Positions 7,819 through 16,366 of a DNA stretch of 64,000 bases are shown piece after piece. The notes beneath the pieces were generated by a model. That model worked only from the letters and a program-made list of their open reading frames with translations, was not told the DNA's origin and ran no database searches. Source of the stretch: Streptomyces sp. 11x1 (GTDB lineage Bacteria > Actinomycetota > Actinomycetes > Streptomycetales > Streptomycetaceae). The stretch covers positions 310,001 through 374,000 of the forward strand of contig NZ_CP122458.1 of assembly GCF_032598905.1 (NCBI RefSeq), read 5' to 3'. The position numbers were made by a program, and so were the translations under genes. Positions within the stretch are counted from its first letter, which is position 1, and the number at the start of each line of letters is the position of its first letter.

Positions 7819-8539
7819 GAGGGAAGAGATGGGACGGCACCCCCTGGAGAGGGCTGTCCGTGCTGAACTGCATGCCAGCCTCGACGACTTGGCGTGGGCT
7901 TTCGCCCGGCGTGCGGCCGGTCTCGGGCCGGAGGACCCGCCGATCAGCCTCTACGACCATGGCCTCAGCGATGACCAGATCAAGGCCGCCCGGCTGGCTC
8001 GGGTCGCCATCTACAAGCACCTCGAAATGCTGGCCAGCTCCAGCATCCGCGTCGACGTCGGGCACGCGCTGGAGCACGGCGCCAACTGGGACGAGGTCGC
8101 CGAGGCCCTTGAGGTCAGCCGTCAGGCCGTCGCCAAACGGTTCGGCGACCTGCGGCGTGGCGAGAACGTCGCCGTGGTGATCTCGCGCCGCGACCGTGTA
8201 CGCGAGTACCCCGAGGACGCACGTGTCCGTGTCGGAGAAGTCGGCGGTCCCGAACAGTACGACAGCGACCGCGGCGTCTGGCCCATCGGCAAGAAAGTCC
8301 GCGCCGAGGCGAAGTACGCCGTCGTCGCCGTAGACGGCATCGTGCGGCGCATCTACGAACTCGACCCGGCCGGCTGGCGCGAGGCCGAGCCGAACAAGTG
8401 GGAGTTCACCGCCGTCGGCGGCCGTGAACTCGACGACGAGGCGATCGCCACGGCGTACACGGCGGGGGAGCTCCCGCTCCGGCCGGGCGACGACTGCCCC
8501 ACCCGCGTCGGCGGCGCCTACCGTCCCCACTGGTTCTGA
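7817..8539 (+). CDS. HTH-containing protein, leaderless, unknown function
   Basis: A 240-aa protein with no Shine-Dalgarno site; the -10 box lies 7 bases before the ATG. Residues about 75-105 form a helix-turn-helix (WDEVAEALEVSRQAVAKRFGDL). The first half is helical, and the second half (VRVGEVGGPEQYDSDRGVW, then IVRRIYELDPAGW) resembles a small beta domain known from Streptomyces hypothetical proteins. The start codon lies inside a large inverted repeat, so it may repress itself by binding there. It precedes the small ORF and the zeta-toxin gene and may regulate them. The specific role is not known. Confidence 0.7.
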   Translation: MREEMGRHPLERAVRAELHASLDDLAWAFARRAAGLGPEDPPISLYDHGLSDDQIKAARLARVAIYKHLEMLASSSIRVDVGHALEHGANWDEVAEALEVSRQAVAKRFGDLRRGENVAVVISRRDRVREYPEDARVRVGEVGGPEQYDSDRGVWPIGKKVRAEAKYAVVAVDGIVRRIYELDPAGWREAEPNKWEFTAVGGRELDDEAIATAYTAGELPLRPGDDCPTRVGGAYRPHWF

Positions 8540-8558
8540 CCGAGGCGGAGAGCACCCG

Positions 8559-8648
8559 ATGACCAGCCGCAGCTACTCGTCCGAGGCGTACCACCTGGGT
8601 CCCCGGGACGGCCGCCGGCTCCAGGAGAAGAGGAAGGGATTGCGGTGA
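8559..8648 (+). CDS. Possible 29-aa peptide before the zeta-toxin gene
   Basis: A short ORF starts at ATG 8559, 20 bases after the HTH gene stop, and ends in a TGA overlapping the GTG of the next gene (GTGA). The peptide is basic (GPRDGRRLQEKRKGLR). A weak GGCGGAGAG site precedes it. It may serve only for translational coupling. Confidence 0.4.
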   Translation: MTSRSYSSEAYHLGPRDGRRLQEKRKGLR

Positions 8649-10498
8649 AGGACGCGGATGTCCGCCCGGTCGTGCTGCCCGAGCCTGAGCACAAGGAGAT
8701 CCTGGCGTCGCAGATCCTGCCTGCCTGCACCAAGGGCGCTGTCCCGCAGGAGCAGCCCGTGGCCGTGCTGGTGGGCGGACCGCCGGGCAGCGGAAAGTCC
8801 ACCGCCTGCCAGGTGTTGAAGGAGATGCTCGACCGTCGGGGCGGCGCGGTGCTGATCGGCCCCGACCTCTACAAGTCGGCGCACCCCGCCTACCGGCGTC
8901 TCCTGCGCAGCGATGACCGCACCGCGGGTGTGAAGGTACGGCCGGACGTGCTGCGGTGGCAGGCCGAGGTCGAGGAGTACGTGCGAGGCCAGCGGTTCGA
9001 TGCGCTGGTGGAAACGCCCCCCGCCGACCCGGAGCAGGCCCGTGCCTACCGGGCGGCCGGGTACCGCGTCGAGGTGGTGGTGCTGGCCGAGGCGGAGGCC
9101 GTGACGCAGCTGAGCGTGCTGGAGCGTTACCTCGCCCAGGTCGCCGAGGACGGCGCCGGCCGGTACGTGTCCTGGGACAATCAGGACCAAGTCATGCGCC
9201 GCCTTCTGCGGTCCGTGGAGGTCATCGAGACCGAACGGCTGGCCGACCGGGTCATGGTGGTGCGGCGTGACCTTCAGGTGCTGTACGACAGCGGGCCGGG
9301 CACGGACGGGGCCGGCCCGTTCCCGGCGGGCGCGCACCAGGCGCTGACGGCGGCGTGGGCACGGCCGTGGACGGCGCCGGAGACCTGGCGATTCCGCCGC
9401 CAGGCACGGGCCCTGGAACAGCAGTTGCACCCGTCGGTGAGCACGCCGGAGCGGCGCCTGGTGGTTGCTGGCGGTCTGGAGCGGACCCTCGCCCTGGCCG
9501 AGCCGGTACGCCGCATCGCCCAGCCGCTCACCGTGCCGCCCGGGGTCGACTACCACCGCCTGTCCGCCGACGAGCACGCGTTCATCTTCGACGAGTTGAT
9601 CGTTCCGATGTACCTGGGCGCCATCACCGCCCACGATCAGCCGGTGGTGCTGTATGTGATGGGTCCGCAGGGCGCCGGGAAGACGCATACGGCGCGAACG
9701 CTGCGCCGCGTGCTGCGCGCCCGGCGCCCCACACGCATCGAGGGCGGGATGTTCAAGGCCGTCCACCCCGACTACCGGCGGCTCCTCGAGGAGGAGCCGC
9801 GCACAGCATCAGCCCGGATCCGTCACGACTACCGGGCCTGGCAGGAGAAAGCCGAGGCGTACGTGCGCGAGCGCCGCGGCGACCAGCTGATCGAGATCGC
9901 CCCGGACAGCGTTGCGCACTTCCTGGACGGGGCGCGCCGCAACCGTGCGGCGGGCTGCCGCGTGGAGTTGATCGTGCTGGGGGTCCGGGCCGCGGACAGC
10001 CGTCTGGGCATCGCGGCCCGCTGCGCCGAGGTGGCCCGCATGGGCGGAACACCCCGGTTCACCTCGACGGCCGCCCATCAGGTGTCCTTCAACGTGCTCG
10101 CCGATGTGGTGCGCACGGCCGAGGACGAGCCGGACATCATCGACTCCGTCTCTGTCATCCGCAGGGACCTGACCGCGGTGTACCGCAACGAGCGCACCCC
10201 GGGCGGCACGTGGGCGCAGCCGCCCCGGGGCGGGCACGTGGTAGAGGCGGAGCAGCAGCGCCGGTACACCCCGGCCGAAGCGGCGCAGTTCCTGGCCACG
10301 CTGCAGCAGGTGCACGGTGAGCTGCCGCAGTACGGGCCGGATCTGGTCGAGATCGCCGCGCTGGGCTGGCCTCTGATGCCCGTCCACCTGCAGCCGCGCG
10401 CCCTCGCCTCCACGCTCTGCACGGCGGCGCTGCCCGTCCTCCCCCATCGTGAGGGGCCCGGTCACTGGCCCTTGAGTTCCCTCACGCGGGCCGCGTAG
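8645..10498 (+). CDS. Tandem zeta-toxin-domain protein
   Basis: A 617-aa protein from GTG 8645 behind AGGAAGGG. Two zeta-toxin/AAA-like kinase domains are in tandem. Domain 1 (about 35-220) has Walker A GGPPGSGKST (44-53) and IGPDLYKSAHP, with Asp74 at the position of the catalytic base. Domain 2 (about 330-530) has Walker A GPQGAGKT (340-347), but the matching motif is IEGGMFKAVHP, with Gly368 in place of that Asp. Zeta toxins phosphorylate UDP-N-acetylglucosamine; here only the first domain keeps the expected catalytic residue. No epsilon-type antitoxin precedes it; a small convergent gene overlaps its 3' end. Confidence 0.85.
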   Translation: MKDADVRPVVLPEPEHKEILASQILPACTKGAVPQEQPVAVLVGGPPGSGKSTACQVLKEMLDRRGGAVLIGPDLYKSAHPAYRRLLRSDDRTAGVKVRPDVLRWQAEVEEYVRGQRFDALVETPPADPEQARAYRAAGYRVEVVVLAEAEAVTQLSVLERYLAQVAEDGAGRYVSWDNQDQVMRRLLRSVEVIETERLADRVMVVRRDLQVLYDSGPGTDGAGPFPAGAHQALTAAWARPWTAPETWRFRRQARALEQQLHPSVSTPERRLVVAGGLERTLALAEPVRRIAQPLTVPPGVDYHRLSADEHAFIFDELIVPMYLGAITAHDQPVVLYVMGPQGAGKTHTARTLRRVLRARRPTRIEGGMFKAVHPDYRRLLEEEPRTASARIRHDYRAWQEKAEAYVRERRGDQLIEIAPDSVAHFLDGARRNRAAGCRVELIVLGVRAADSRLGIAARCAEVARMGGTPRFTSTAAHQVSFNVLADVVRTAEDEPDIIDSVSVIRRDLTAVYRNERTPGGTWAQPPRGGHVVEAEQQRRYTPAEAAQFLATLQQVHGELPQYGPDLVEIAALGWPLMPVHLQPRALASTLCTAALPVLPHREGPGHWPLSSLTRAA

Positions 10499-10707
10499 CG
10501 GGAGGCGATCTCGGCGACTTCCTTCTCGTCGGCGTCCTGCAGGGCCTGCTGGTCGGCGGCGCACGCTGCCAGCTCGTCCTGCAGAGTCTTGAGGCGGCCG
10601 GCGTCGGGCGCGCCGGCACGCCGCTCCTTGATGATCTGCTCGGCGTACCAGGCGCTGACCTCCTGCACCAGCTGCTCGACGGCCTCGGGGGTCACGTGTT
10701 CAGGCAA
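10462..10707 (-). CDS. Small helical protein overlapping the zeta-toxin 3' end
   Basis: An 81-aa protein from a TTG at 10707 with GAAGGA 6 bases upstream; the longer open frame lacks an RBS. It is strongly helical and charged (EHVTPEAVEQLVQEVSAWY, then RLKTLQDELAACAADQQAL), ending RELKGQ. The last 37 bases overlap the end of the convergent zeta-toxin gene, so the two transcripts are complementary there. The size and helical content would suit an antitoxin of the three-helix type, but no family match is recognised. Confidence 0.6.
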   Translation of the reverse strand: MPEHVTPEAVEQLVQEVSAWYAEQIIKERRAGAPDAGRLKTLQDELAACAADQQALQDADEKEVAEIASRYAARVRELKGQ

Positions 10708-10856
10708 GGGATGTCCTTCGGGTCTCGGGGGTGATGGCCCGTCATTGTCCCTGGCCGAGAAGATGCGGCCCGGCGCCCGTGGTGCGGAAATCCGCCGCCG
10801 GGCACTACCGGGGATCGCGTAGGTTGCTACGCTGATGATCTTTCCTGGGGGGTGTC

Positions 10857-13592
10857 GTGGCGCGGGATCTGCGGATGCTGTTCGGTGCAAATGACCGGTC
10901 GGTGGCGGCCGAGGAGGCGTTCACGAACCGCCAGGCCCAGTGGCAGGCCGTCGTCGCAGCGCTCTCCGACCATCTGCAGCGCGTCGCCACCCCGTCCTTC
11001 GACGTCGAGGACTTGGCCAGCCCGCGGCACAACGTTCTGGTCGCCCACGGAGTCGGCGGGATCGGGAAATCGACGTTCTCCCGCAAGACCGAGGCGTCGC
11101 TCACACACCCGGGCGGGCGCCCCGAACAGTGGGCCGAGCCCGGGTGGCCGATCGAGCGGCTGTTACCGGTGCGCATCGACCTGGCCCGCTCCAGCGGCGT
11201 CGACTTCGAGCGGGTGGTGCTGTCGATCCGCCTGGCGGTCGCCGCCCTGGGACGGCCGATGCCCGCCTTCGATCTGGCATTGCGCCGGCACTGGGAACGC
11301 AACCACCCGGGCGAACCGCTGGAGGAGTACCTGCGGCGCGGCGGGATGCTCAGCCGGTTCAGCAACGCGGTCAATCTGCCGGGCCAGCTGCAGTCCTCGC
11401 TGGCCGATGTCGCCCAGGCCCTGGCCATGCCCGGCACCATCGGGGGCGCCGTCGGCCAGCTCACCACCGCCCTGGTCGGCGCGCTGCGCGAGCGGCGACA
11501 GACCGTACGCGCGCTGGCCGGCTGCAGCCGCCTGGCCGACATACTCGAAGCCGAACCGGACCTGGAGACGCTGAGCTTCGCCACGCACCTGCTCGCCTGG
11601 GACCTGGCCCAGCTCCCCGCTGTCCAGCGGGCCACCCCGGTGGTCTTATTCGACAGCTTCGAGGAAGTCGGGGACCGCACCCACCGCGACTTCGAACGGC
11701 TGCTGCAGCGCATCGTGTGGCTGATGCCCAACGCCTTCTTCGTGATCACCGGGAGGGACCGGCTGCAGTGGGCCGAGGACGGCCTGCACGGACAGCTCGA
11801 CTGGACCGGCCCCACCGCGTGGCCCGGCCTGACCGGACACGTACCGGGCGCCCGCACACACGGCGGCCCTGCAGTACGGCAGATCCTGGTCGGCGACTTC
11901 TCCCCCGAGGACTGCGACGATCACCTCGCCCGCCGCCTGGCCCACAACGGGCAGCCGCTGATCGGGCCGGACCTGCGCCAGGCCATCACCGAACGCTCCC
12001 ACGGCCTGCCCCTCTACCTCGACCTGGCCGTCATGCGGTTCTTGGAGATCCGGCGCAGCGGACGCGTTCCGCAGCCGGACGACTTCGGCGACTTCCCCGC
12101 CCTGATCTCCCGCACCCTCAGCGACCTGACCAGCGACGAACGCCACGTACTGCGCTCGGTGTCGCTGCTGGACGCCTTCTCGGTGCCGCTGGCCACCCAG
12201 GTGGCCGGACTCACGCGCGATGCGGCGGCCCTGCGGCTGACCGAACGTCCCTTCATCCGCGAGGACCTGACGGGGCTGTGGCCCTTCCATCTCCATCAGG
12301 TAGTCCGCTCCGCGATCCGCAACGCCGACGACCAGACTGACGACCGGTGGTCCGAGCATGACTGGCACCGGGCCGCCCTGCGCGCGCACGCCGCCCTCGG
12401 ACAGGAGTGGGCCCACGGGCCGCGCAGGGACCGCGCGGTACTCATCGGTGTCCTGCGGCAAGGGCTGCGGCTGGCCCGCGACTTCAACCTCGCCGAGCTC
12501 GGCTGGCTCACCGAGGCCGCCTTCTCCTACATCTCAGACTCCGTGTGGGAGCCGCTCGCGCCGCCCGCCCACGGACACGACAGCGCCGTGCTGTCGACGC
12601 CGGCCGACGCGCTGGTCGAAACACTCAGCGCCCTGGCCCGCCGTCAACGCGAACACCGAGCCCGCACCGTGGAACGGCTCACCGCCGTCATCGACTCCGC
12701 CCTGCTGCCCGCCGAGCTGCAGGAGATGCCCATCTACTACCGGGCCAAAGCGCTCCGAGACATCGGACGCATCGAAGACTCACGCCGCGATTACCAGCAG
12801 GTGGCCGACGGCAGGGGCCGCCTGGCCCAGGCCGCCCGCCGAGGCCTTGCGCAGGCCGCCCGGCTGGCCGGCGACTTCCCGACCACGCTCGCCGCCGCAC
12901 AGACCCTCGGGTGGGAGGGCCGCCACCAGCGCGTCCTCGGTGACCTGTACTGGATCCAGGGACAACCACAGCGCGCGGCAGAGGCGTACCTGGCCGGGCG
13001 CCTCGAAGCCGAACAGCACGCCAAAGCCGGCGAAGCCGCCCACAACCAGGCCCTGCGTGCCCTCGCCCTCGCGTTCGTCGACCCCCTGCAGGCAGACGAC
13101 GAACTCGACCTCGCCGAGCAGCTCCTCGCCAGCCTCGACCTGCGGGCTTCGACGATCAACGCCGCCATCGCCTCCCTCATCCGCGACGCCGGCAGCCCGG
13201 CCATCGACGACCGTGCCCGCACCCTGCGCACCGAACTCGACGTCGCGGGCCTCACCTCGATGACGTCCACTCTCGAAGTCGCCGTCGCCTTCCACCAGGC
13301 CGTCCTCGACGACCACGAGGCGCTGAACGCCACCATCACCCGGCTCCGCGAGCAGACCAGCGATGGCACATACGCCTACTACACCGACATTGCGCACTTC
13401 ATGGCCGGCCTGCCGCTGCCCACTGAGCACATGCCGCCGCGCTGGCTGGACGGCGAAGAAGCCCCCGCGCCCGGTGGCGGGCCCTCGTCACCGCACGACG
13501 TGACCTGCTGCGCACCGCGCGGTAGCTACCAGGGCAAAGACCGGCCGCGGTACTGGCGAGGTCTCGTCAACCTCATGAGACGGCACACCTAG
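10857..13592 (+). CDS. STAND-type P-loop NTPase with C-terminal helical repeats
   Basis: A 911-aa protein starting at GTG 10857 after a G-rich site. Residues 65-73 (GVGGIGKST) are a Walker A motif, and PVVLFDSFEE near 260-270 is a Walker B. FFVITGRDRLQW near 295 fits the sensor strand of STAND/NB-ARC ATPases, and HGLPLYLDLAV fits the GLPL-like motif. After about residue 560 the protein is a helical repeat array (TPR-like) that usually senses ligand. No effector domain is recognisable. Leu103 and Leu264 are TTA codons, suggesting bldA-dependent, late expression. STAND proteins act in signalling or phage defence; the role here is inferred. Confidence 0.85.
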   Translation: MARDLRMLFGANDRSVAAEEAFTNRQAQWQAVVAALSDHLQRVATPSFDVEDLASPRHNVLVAHGVGGIGKSTFSRKTEASLTHPGGRPEQWAEPGWPIERLLPVRIDLARSSGVDFERVVLSIRLAVAALGRPMPAFDLALRRHWERNHPGEPLEEYLRRGGMLSRFSNAVNLPGQLQSSLADVAQALAMPGTIGGAVGQLTTALVGALRERRQTVRALAGCSRLADILEAEPDLETLSFATHLLAWDLAQLPAVQRATPVVLFDSFEEVGDRTHRDFERLLQRIVWLMPNAFFVITGRDRLQWAEDGLHGQLDWTGPTAWPGLTGHVPGARTHGGPAVRQILVGDFSPEDCDDHLARRLAHNGQPLIGPDLRQAITERSHGLPLYLDLAVMRFLEIRRSGRVPQPDDFGDFPALISRTLSDLTSDERHVLRSVSLLDAFSVPLATQVAGLTRDAAALRLTERPFIREDLTGLWPFHLHQVVRSAIRNADDQTDDRWSEHDWHRAALRAHAALGQEWAHGPRRDRAVLIGVLRQGLRLARDFNLAELGWLTEAAFSYISDSVWEPLAPPAHGHDSAVLSTPADALVETLSALARRQREHRARTVERLTAVIDSALLPAELQEMPIYYRAKALRDIGRIEDSRRDYQQVADGRGRLAQAARRGLAQAARLAGDFPTTLAAAQTLGWEGRHQRVLGDLYWIQGQPQRAAEAYLAGRLEAEQHAKAGEAAHNQALRALALAFVDPLQADDELDLAEQLLASLDLRASTINAAIASLIRDAGSPAIDDRARTLRTELDVAGLTSMTSTLEVAVAFHQAVLDDHEALNATITRLREQTSDGTYAYYTDIAHFMAGLPLPTEHMPPRWLDGEEAPAPGGGPSSPHDVTCCAPRGSYQGKDRPRYWRGLVNLMRRHT

Positions 13593-13650
13593 ATGAGTGA
13601 GTCCCATGTTCGTGCTGGTAGCGACCACGGCGAAGTGCATCCGTTGATGA

Positions 13651-13806
13651 GTGGGTGAAGAAGGACCCGCTCAGGACTTCACGAACGCGACCGCCGCGAC
13701 CGTCATTCAGAAAGGCGACATCATCCTCCTCACCGGAAAGAGCCACGTGGTGGGGAATCTTCACCGAACTCAGCTGAACCGCCGGAGCTACTTGTCGGCG
13801 CGGTAA
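13651..13806 (+). pseudogene. Possible RCK_C-like fragment
   Basis: A 51-codon frame from GTG 13651 contains ATVIQKGDIILLTGKSHVV, which resembles the beta-strand core of TrkA-C/RCK_C domains. There is no RBS and the end overlaps the opposite-strand zinc-ribbon gene. It may be a relic or chance. Confidence 0.25.
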
Positions 13807-14015
13807 AGCTTGATGTGCTTGTTCACGAAGAGGTGCACGTACCCGCACCTCCAGCAGATGAGCCCCCTCGCCGTCTCGTCCGCCCACGCCATCTTCAGGA
13901 ACTCCAGGCCGACGCTGTTGAGCATCACGCCTCGCTCCCGGAACAGATCACTGTCGCAGACCTGACAGGTGATCCAGACGTCCCCGATCGCGGCCCGAAC
14001 CGGCTTGCGCGCCAT
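13788..14015 (-). CDS. Small zinc-ribbon protein
   Basis: A 75-aa protein whose ATG at 14015 lies 5-6 bases after GGAGGAGA, a strong site. Two CxxC pairs (ITCQVCDSD and LICWRCGYVHLF) about 35 residues apart form a zinc ribbon. The middle segment is MLNSVGLEFLKMAWADET. Proteins of this size and layout are common unknowns in Streptomyces. It stands alone between the STAND region and the membrane protein. Confidence 0.75.
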   Translation of the reverse strand: MARKPVRAAIGDVWITCQVCDSDLFRERGVMLNSVGLEFLKMAWADETARGLICWRCGYVHLFVNKHIKLYRADK

Positions 14016-14095
14016 GGCAGTTCTCCTCCCCTCCGTACGGTCACCAGTCTTCCGTGCGTCCGCCCCGGCTCGGGCCGGTGGATGGTGCCCTGCTG

Positions 14096-14905
14096 TCAGG
14101 AGCGTCCCTGGAGGTAGCGGAGCCAGGTGCCGGTGTCGGCGGCCCTGCTGGGGGCGGGCCTGCGGCTGTGTCGTCCGGGGTCGTGCCTCTCCAGGCGCTC
14201 GACGACGAGCCAGACCGCGGGCAGCAGCACCAGCCACAGCAGCGCCACGCCCACCGGTCCGGTTCCGGTCTCGTAGCCGATGATGCCCGCTGGCACAGAG
14301 ACGAGTACGGCTCCCATGGTCCATCGGCCCCACAGTGCCACCCAGCCGGGCAGTGATCGCCGCCGCGCGCGGCGTACCGCCGTGGCCCCTGCGAATCCGC
14401 CGTAGCCTCCCACGGTCAGCAAGTCGAGCGCGAAGGCGGTCTGGATTTCGGGCAGACCCTCCGGGGTGTCGGTGGACTCCTGGGTCACGCCGTCCTTGGT
14501 GACGGCCGTCGCGTAGTCGCGCCAGACGGTCACCGTGACGTGGTCGCCCTTACGCAGATGCTTCAGCAGCGGGACCTCGTCGTCCATGTCGAGTTCCGCG
14601 GGGATCGGGTACGGGCCGTCGAGCTTGAGCAGATACAGCTGACTCCGGCCCTGGTTCTCGATGGCCGTTCCGCGCACCGTTGCGGGGTAGGTACGCAGGC
14701 AGTCGGCCGCAGCGGCCCCCGGAAGGGTGCACGGCCGGGCGGAGCGAAAGGCCCGTACCTCGTGTATCGAGTCCGGCACCGTGGCCAGGACCACGGCGCC
14801 TGCCGCGCCCGCCATGGCGGCCAGCGGCACCACGAGCAGACCCCCGGCCCGGTTCCACCGTGCGCGCCGACGCCGCCGCGCGTCCGCTCTCTTGCTCCTG
14901 CTCAC
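14096..14905 (-). CDS. Membrane protein, copy 1 of a duplicated pair
   Basis: A 269-aa protein from GTG 14905 behind GGGAGG. After an Arg/Lys-rich start there is one transmembrane segment (residues about 20-43), an extracytoplasmic domain (RTYPATVRGTAIENQGRSQ, YLLKLDGP) of about 120 residues, and two or three C-terminal membrane segments (GAVLVSVPAGIIGYE, LLWLVLLPAVWLVV). No catalytic motif is seen. A homologue of identical length lies at 45452-46261 in the opposite orientation, with matching flanking DNA on both sides. Function unknown. Confidence 0.75.
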   Translation of the reverse strand: MSRSKRADARRRRRARWNRAGGLLVVPLAAMAGAAGAVVLATVPDSIHEVRAFRSARPCTLPGAAAADCLRTYPATVRGTAIENQGRSQLYLLKLDGPYPIPAELDMDDEVPLLKHLRKGDHVTVTVWRDYATAVTKDGVTQESTDTPEGLPEIQTAFALDLLTVGGYGGFAGATAVRRARRRSLPGWVALWGRWTMGAVLVSVPAGIIGYETGTGPVGVALLWLVLLPAVWLVVERLERHDPGRHSRRPAPSRAADTGTWLRYLQGRS

Positions 14906-15083
14906 CGGGCCTCCCTTCTGCTTCCGCCCCCGTTCGCGGTTGGGCATATTGAGTCACAGTGCATTCCCCGGCAGGTAGGCGGGGCCACGGCACGATCCAC
15001 ACGCAGGTGATTGCCGGAACCCGGCAGCATGAGGCCTTGGCGTCCGCCTCCCGCCAGGCCGTCGCCGGTTGAGTTTGATGTTC

Positions 15084-15370
15084 TCAGTGGTCATAGGCGA
15101 TCAGGGATCGTTTGACCTTGGCGCCGGTGGTCCAGTTGTGCCAGATGCCGGCGGTCAGGGCGAGAAGGCGTTGTCCGGTTCGGGCGAAGACTCCGGCCAT
15201 GGTTCTGCCGCCGTGCTGTTGGAGGCTGAGCTGGCCTTTGAGGGTGTCGATGACGGCCTCGATCCACTGGCGGACACTGGCGATCTTCCCGTGCCGGACC
15301 GGCGCGTCCTTGCGGTCGGGCCGCACCAGGTGAGCCCCGAGCCGGTCGGCTATGAAGGCCTCGAACGTGA
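15084..15370 (-). pseudogene. IS982-family transposase, C-terminal fragment
   Basis: The minus strand encodes the end of an IS982-type transposase: RPDRKDAP, then VRQWIEAVIDTLKGQL with the conserved Glu, then HGGRTMAGVFARTGQRLLAL and IWHNWTTGA, ending IAYDH. The N-terminal two-thirds is absent and upstream sequence (to about 15449) is unrelated. This is a relic; it could once have helped move the neighbouring membrane-protein copy. Confidence 0.8.
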
Positions 15371-15817
15371 TCATTCCGGCGCTACGGCCAGGGCTCCCGG
15401 ACGGGGCGGCGCCAGGGTCATAGATGCGGGGGTTAGCCACGCAACCCATCTCCGACCAGGCCGTCTACAGACAGACGCGCGCGTTCCTAGTCACAACGCT
15501 CTCCGTCGGTCTCGATCGCGGCGCGGGCGCCGCGGCGCCTCTGGACGGCTGAGGGAGGGGCACACCAAGGTGCAGATCAGGTCATGACGGACGACCGCGA
15601 TTCCTAGGTCTCGACCAGGTTGTTGTCCAGGTCTGGGCGCTACGGGACAGCCCCGGCGCGGGGAGTCAGGTGCGGGTGGTGGAGCAGCGCGGATTCAGCC
15701 ACTTCTGATCATTGCCCAGCTCGCCACCCACGGCGGCCGGTACGGTCGATCGGTTTGCGGCTGGTTCGGGCCGTTGCCGGGAAGTGTTCCGTCGACGCGT
15801 CGTCACAGGGGGTACGA
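15371..15817. other. Gap upstream of the membrane/coiled-coil pair
   Basis: No gene is supported. The open frames running through have no RBS or recognisable motif. The last part, before the GTG at 15818, should hold the promoter of the two-gene unit; no clear -35/-10 pair was picked out. Confidence 0.4.
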
Positions 15818-16366
15818 GTGGGCGAGATCGATCACGAGATAGCCGGGAAGGTCGACGGCCTCCAGGCGGACATCAGCTCGGTGCTCCAGGAGTTACAGGG
15901 CCTGCCCGAAGACCACCCGCGCTACGAGACGCTCTTCACACAGCTGGTCAACGCCGGATCAGCGCTGCTGGAGTACGAAGCCCAAGCCCCGGCGAAGCGG
16001 GAAGAGCCGCACCGGCAGGTCAGCAAGACGGCCCTCACCTGGTCAGCGCGGATACACATGCTCGGGGCCGTGCTGCTCGCGACGGCGCCGCTGACCGGCT
16101 GGATCGGCTGGGGATGGGTCGCTCTCGCCGTCTTCCAGCTGCTGTTCGGTCTCCTGGCCACCGGGATGGACGCCCCGGTCCAGGGACACCGGGAACTGCG
16201 CATCGCAGCGAGCGTCCTGGGGGCGGTCACCGTGCTGGTGCCCCTGCTCGTCTTCGGCGTGCTGTCCGGATGGTTCTGGATCGCCGCGGCCGCCGGGTGG
16301 ATCGGCAGCTTCGTCCTGGCGACCGACGCCGACGCCGCACACGCGCGGGAAGGGAAGACGGCGTGA
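15818..16366 (+). CDS. Membrane protein coupled to a coiled-coil protein
   Basis: A 182-aa protein from GTG 15818 behind AGGGGGT. An acidic helical N-terminus of about 80 residues (EIDHEIAGKVDGLQADISS) is followed by four hydrophobic segments (HMLGAVLLATAPLTGWIG, WVALAVFQLLFGLLATG, VLGAVTVLVPLLVFGVL, WFWIAAAAGWIGSFVL). Codon 26 (15893-15895) is TTA. Its stop overlaps the GTG of the next gene by 4 bases, so the two products are probably made together. Possibly part of a plasmid- or ICE-derived transfer region; no homologue with known role is recognised. Confidence 0.7.
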   Translation: MGEIDHEIAGKVDGLQADISSVLQELQGLPEDHPRYETLFTQLVNAGSALLEYEAQAPAKREEPHRQVSKTALTWSARIHMLGAVLLATAPLTGWIGWGWVALAVFQLLFGLLATGMDAPVQGHRELRIAASVLGAVTVLVPLLVFGVLSGWFWIAAAAGWIGSFVLATDADAAHAREGKTA

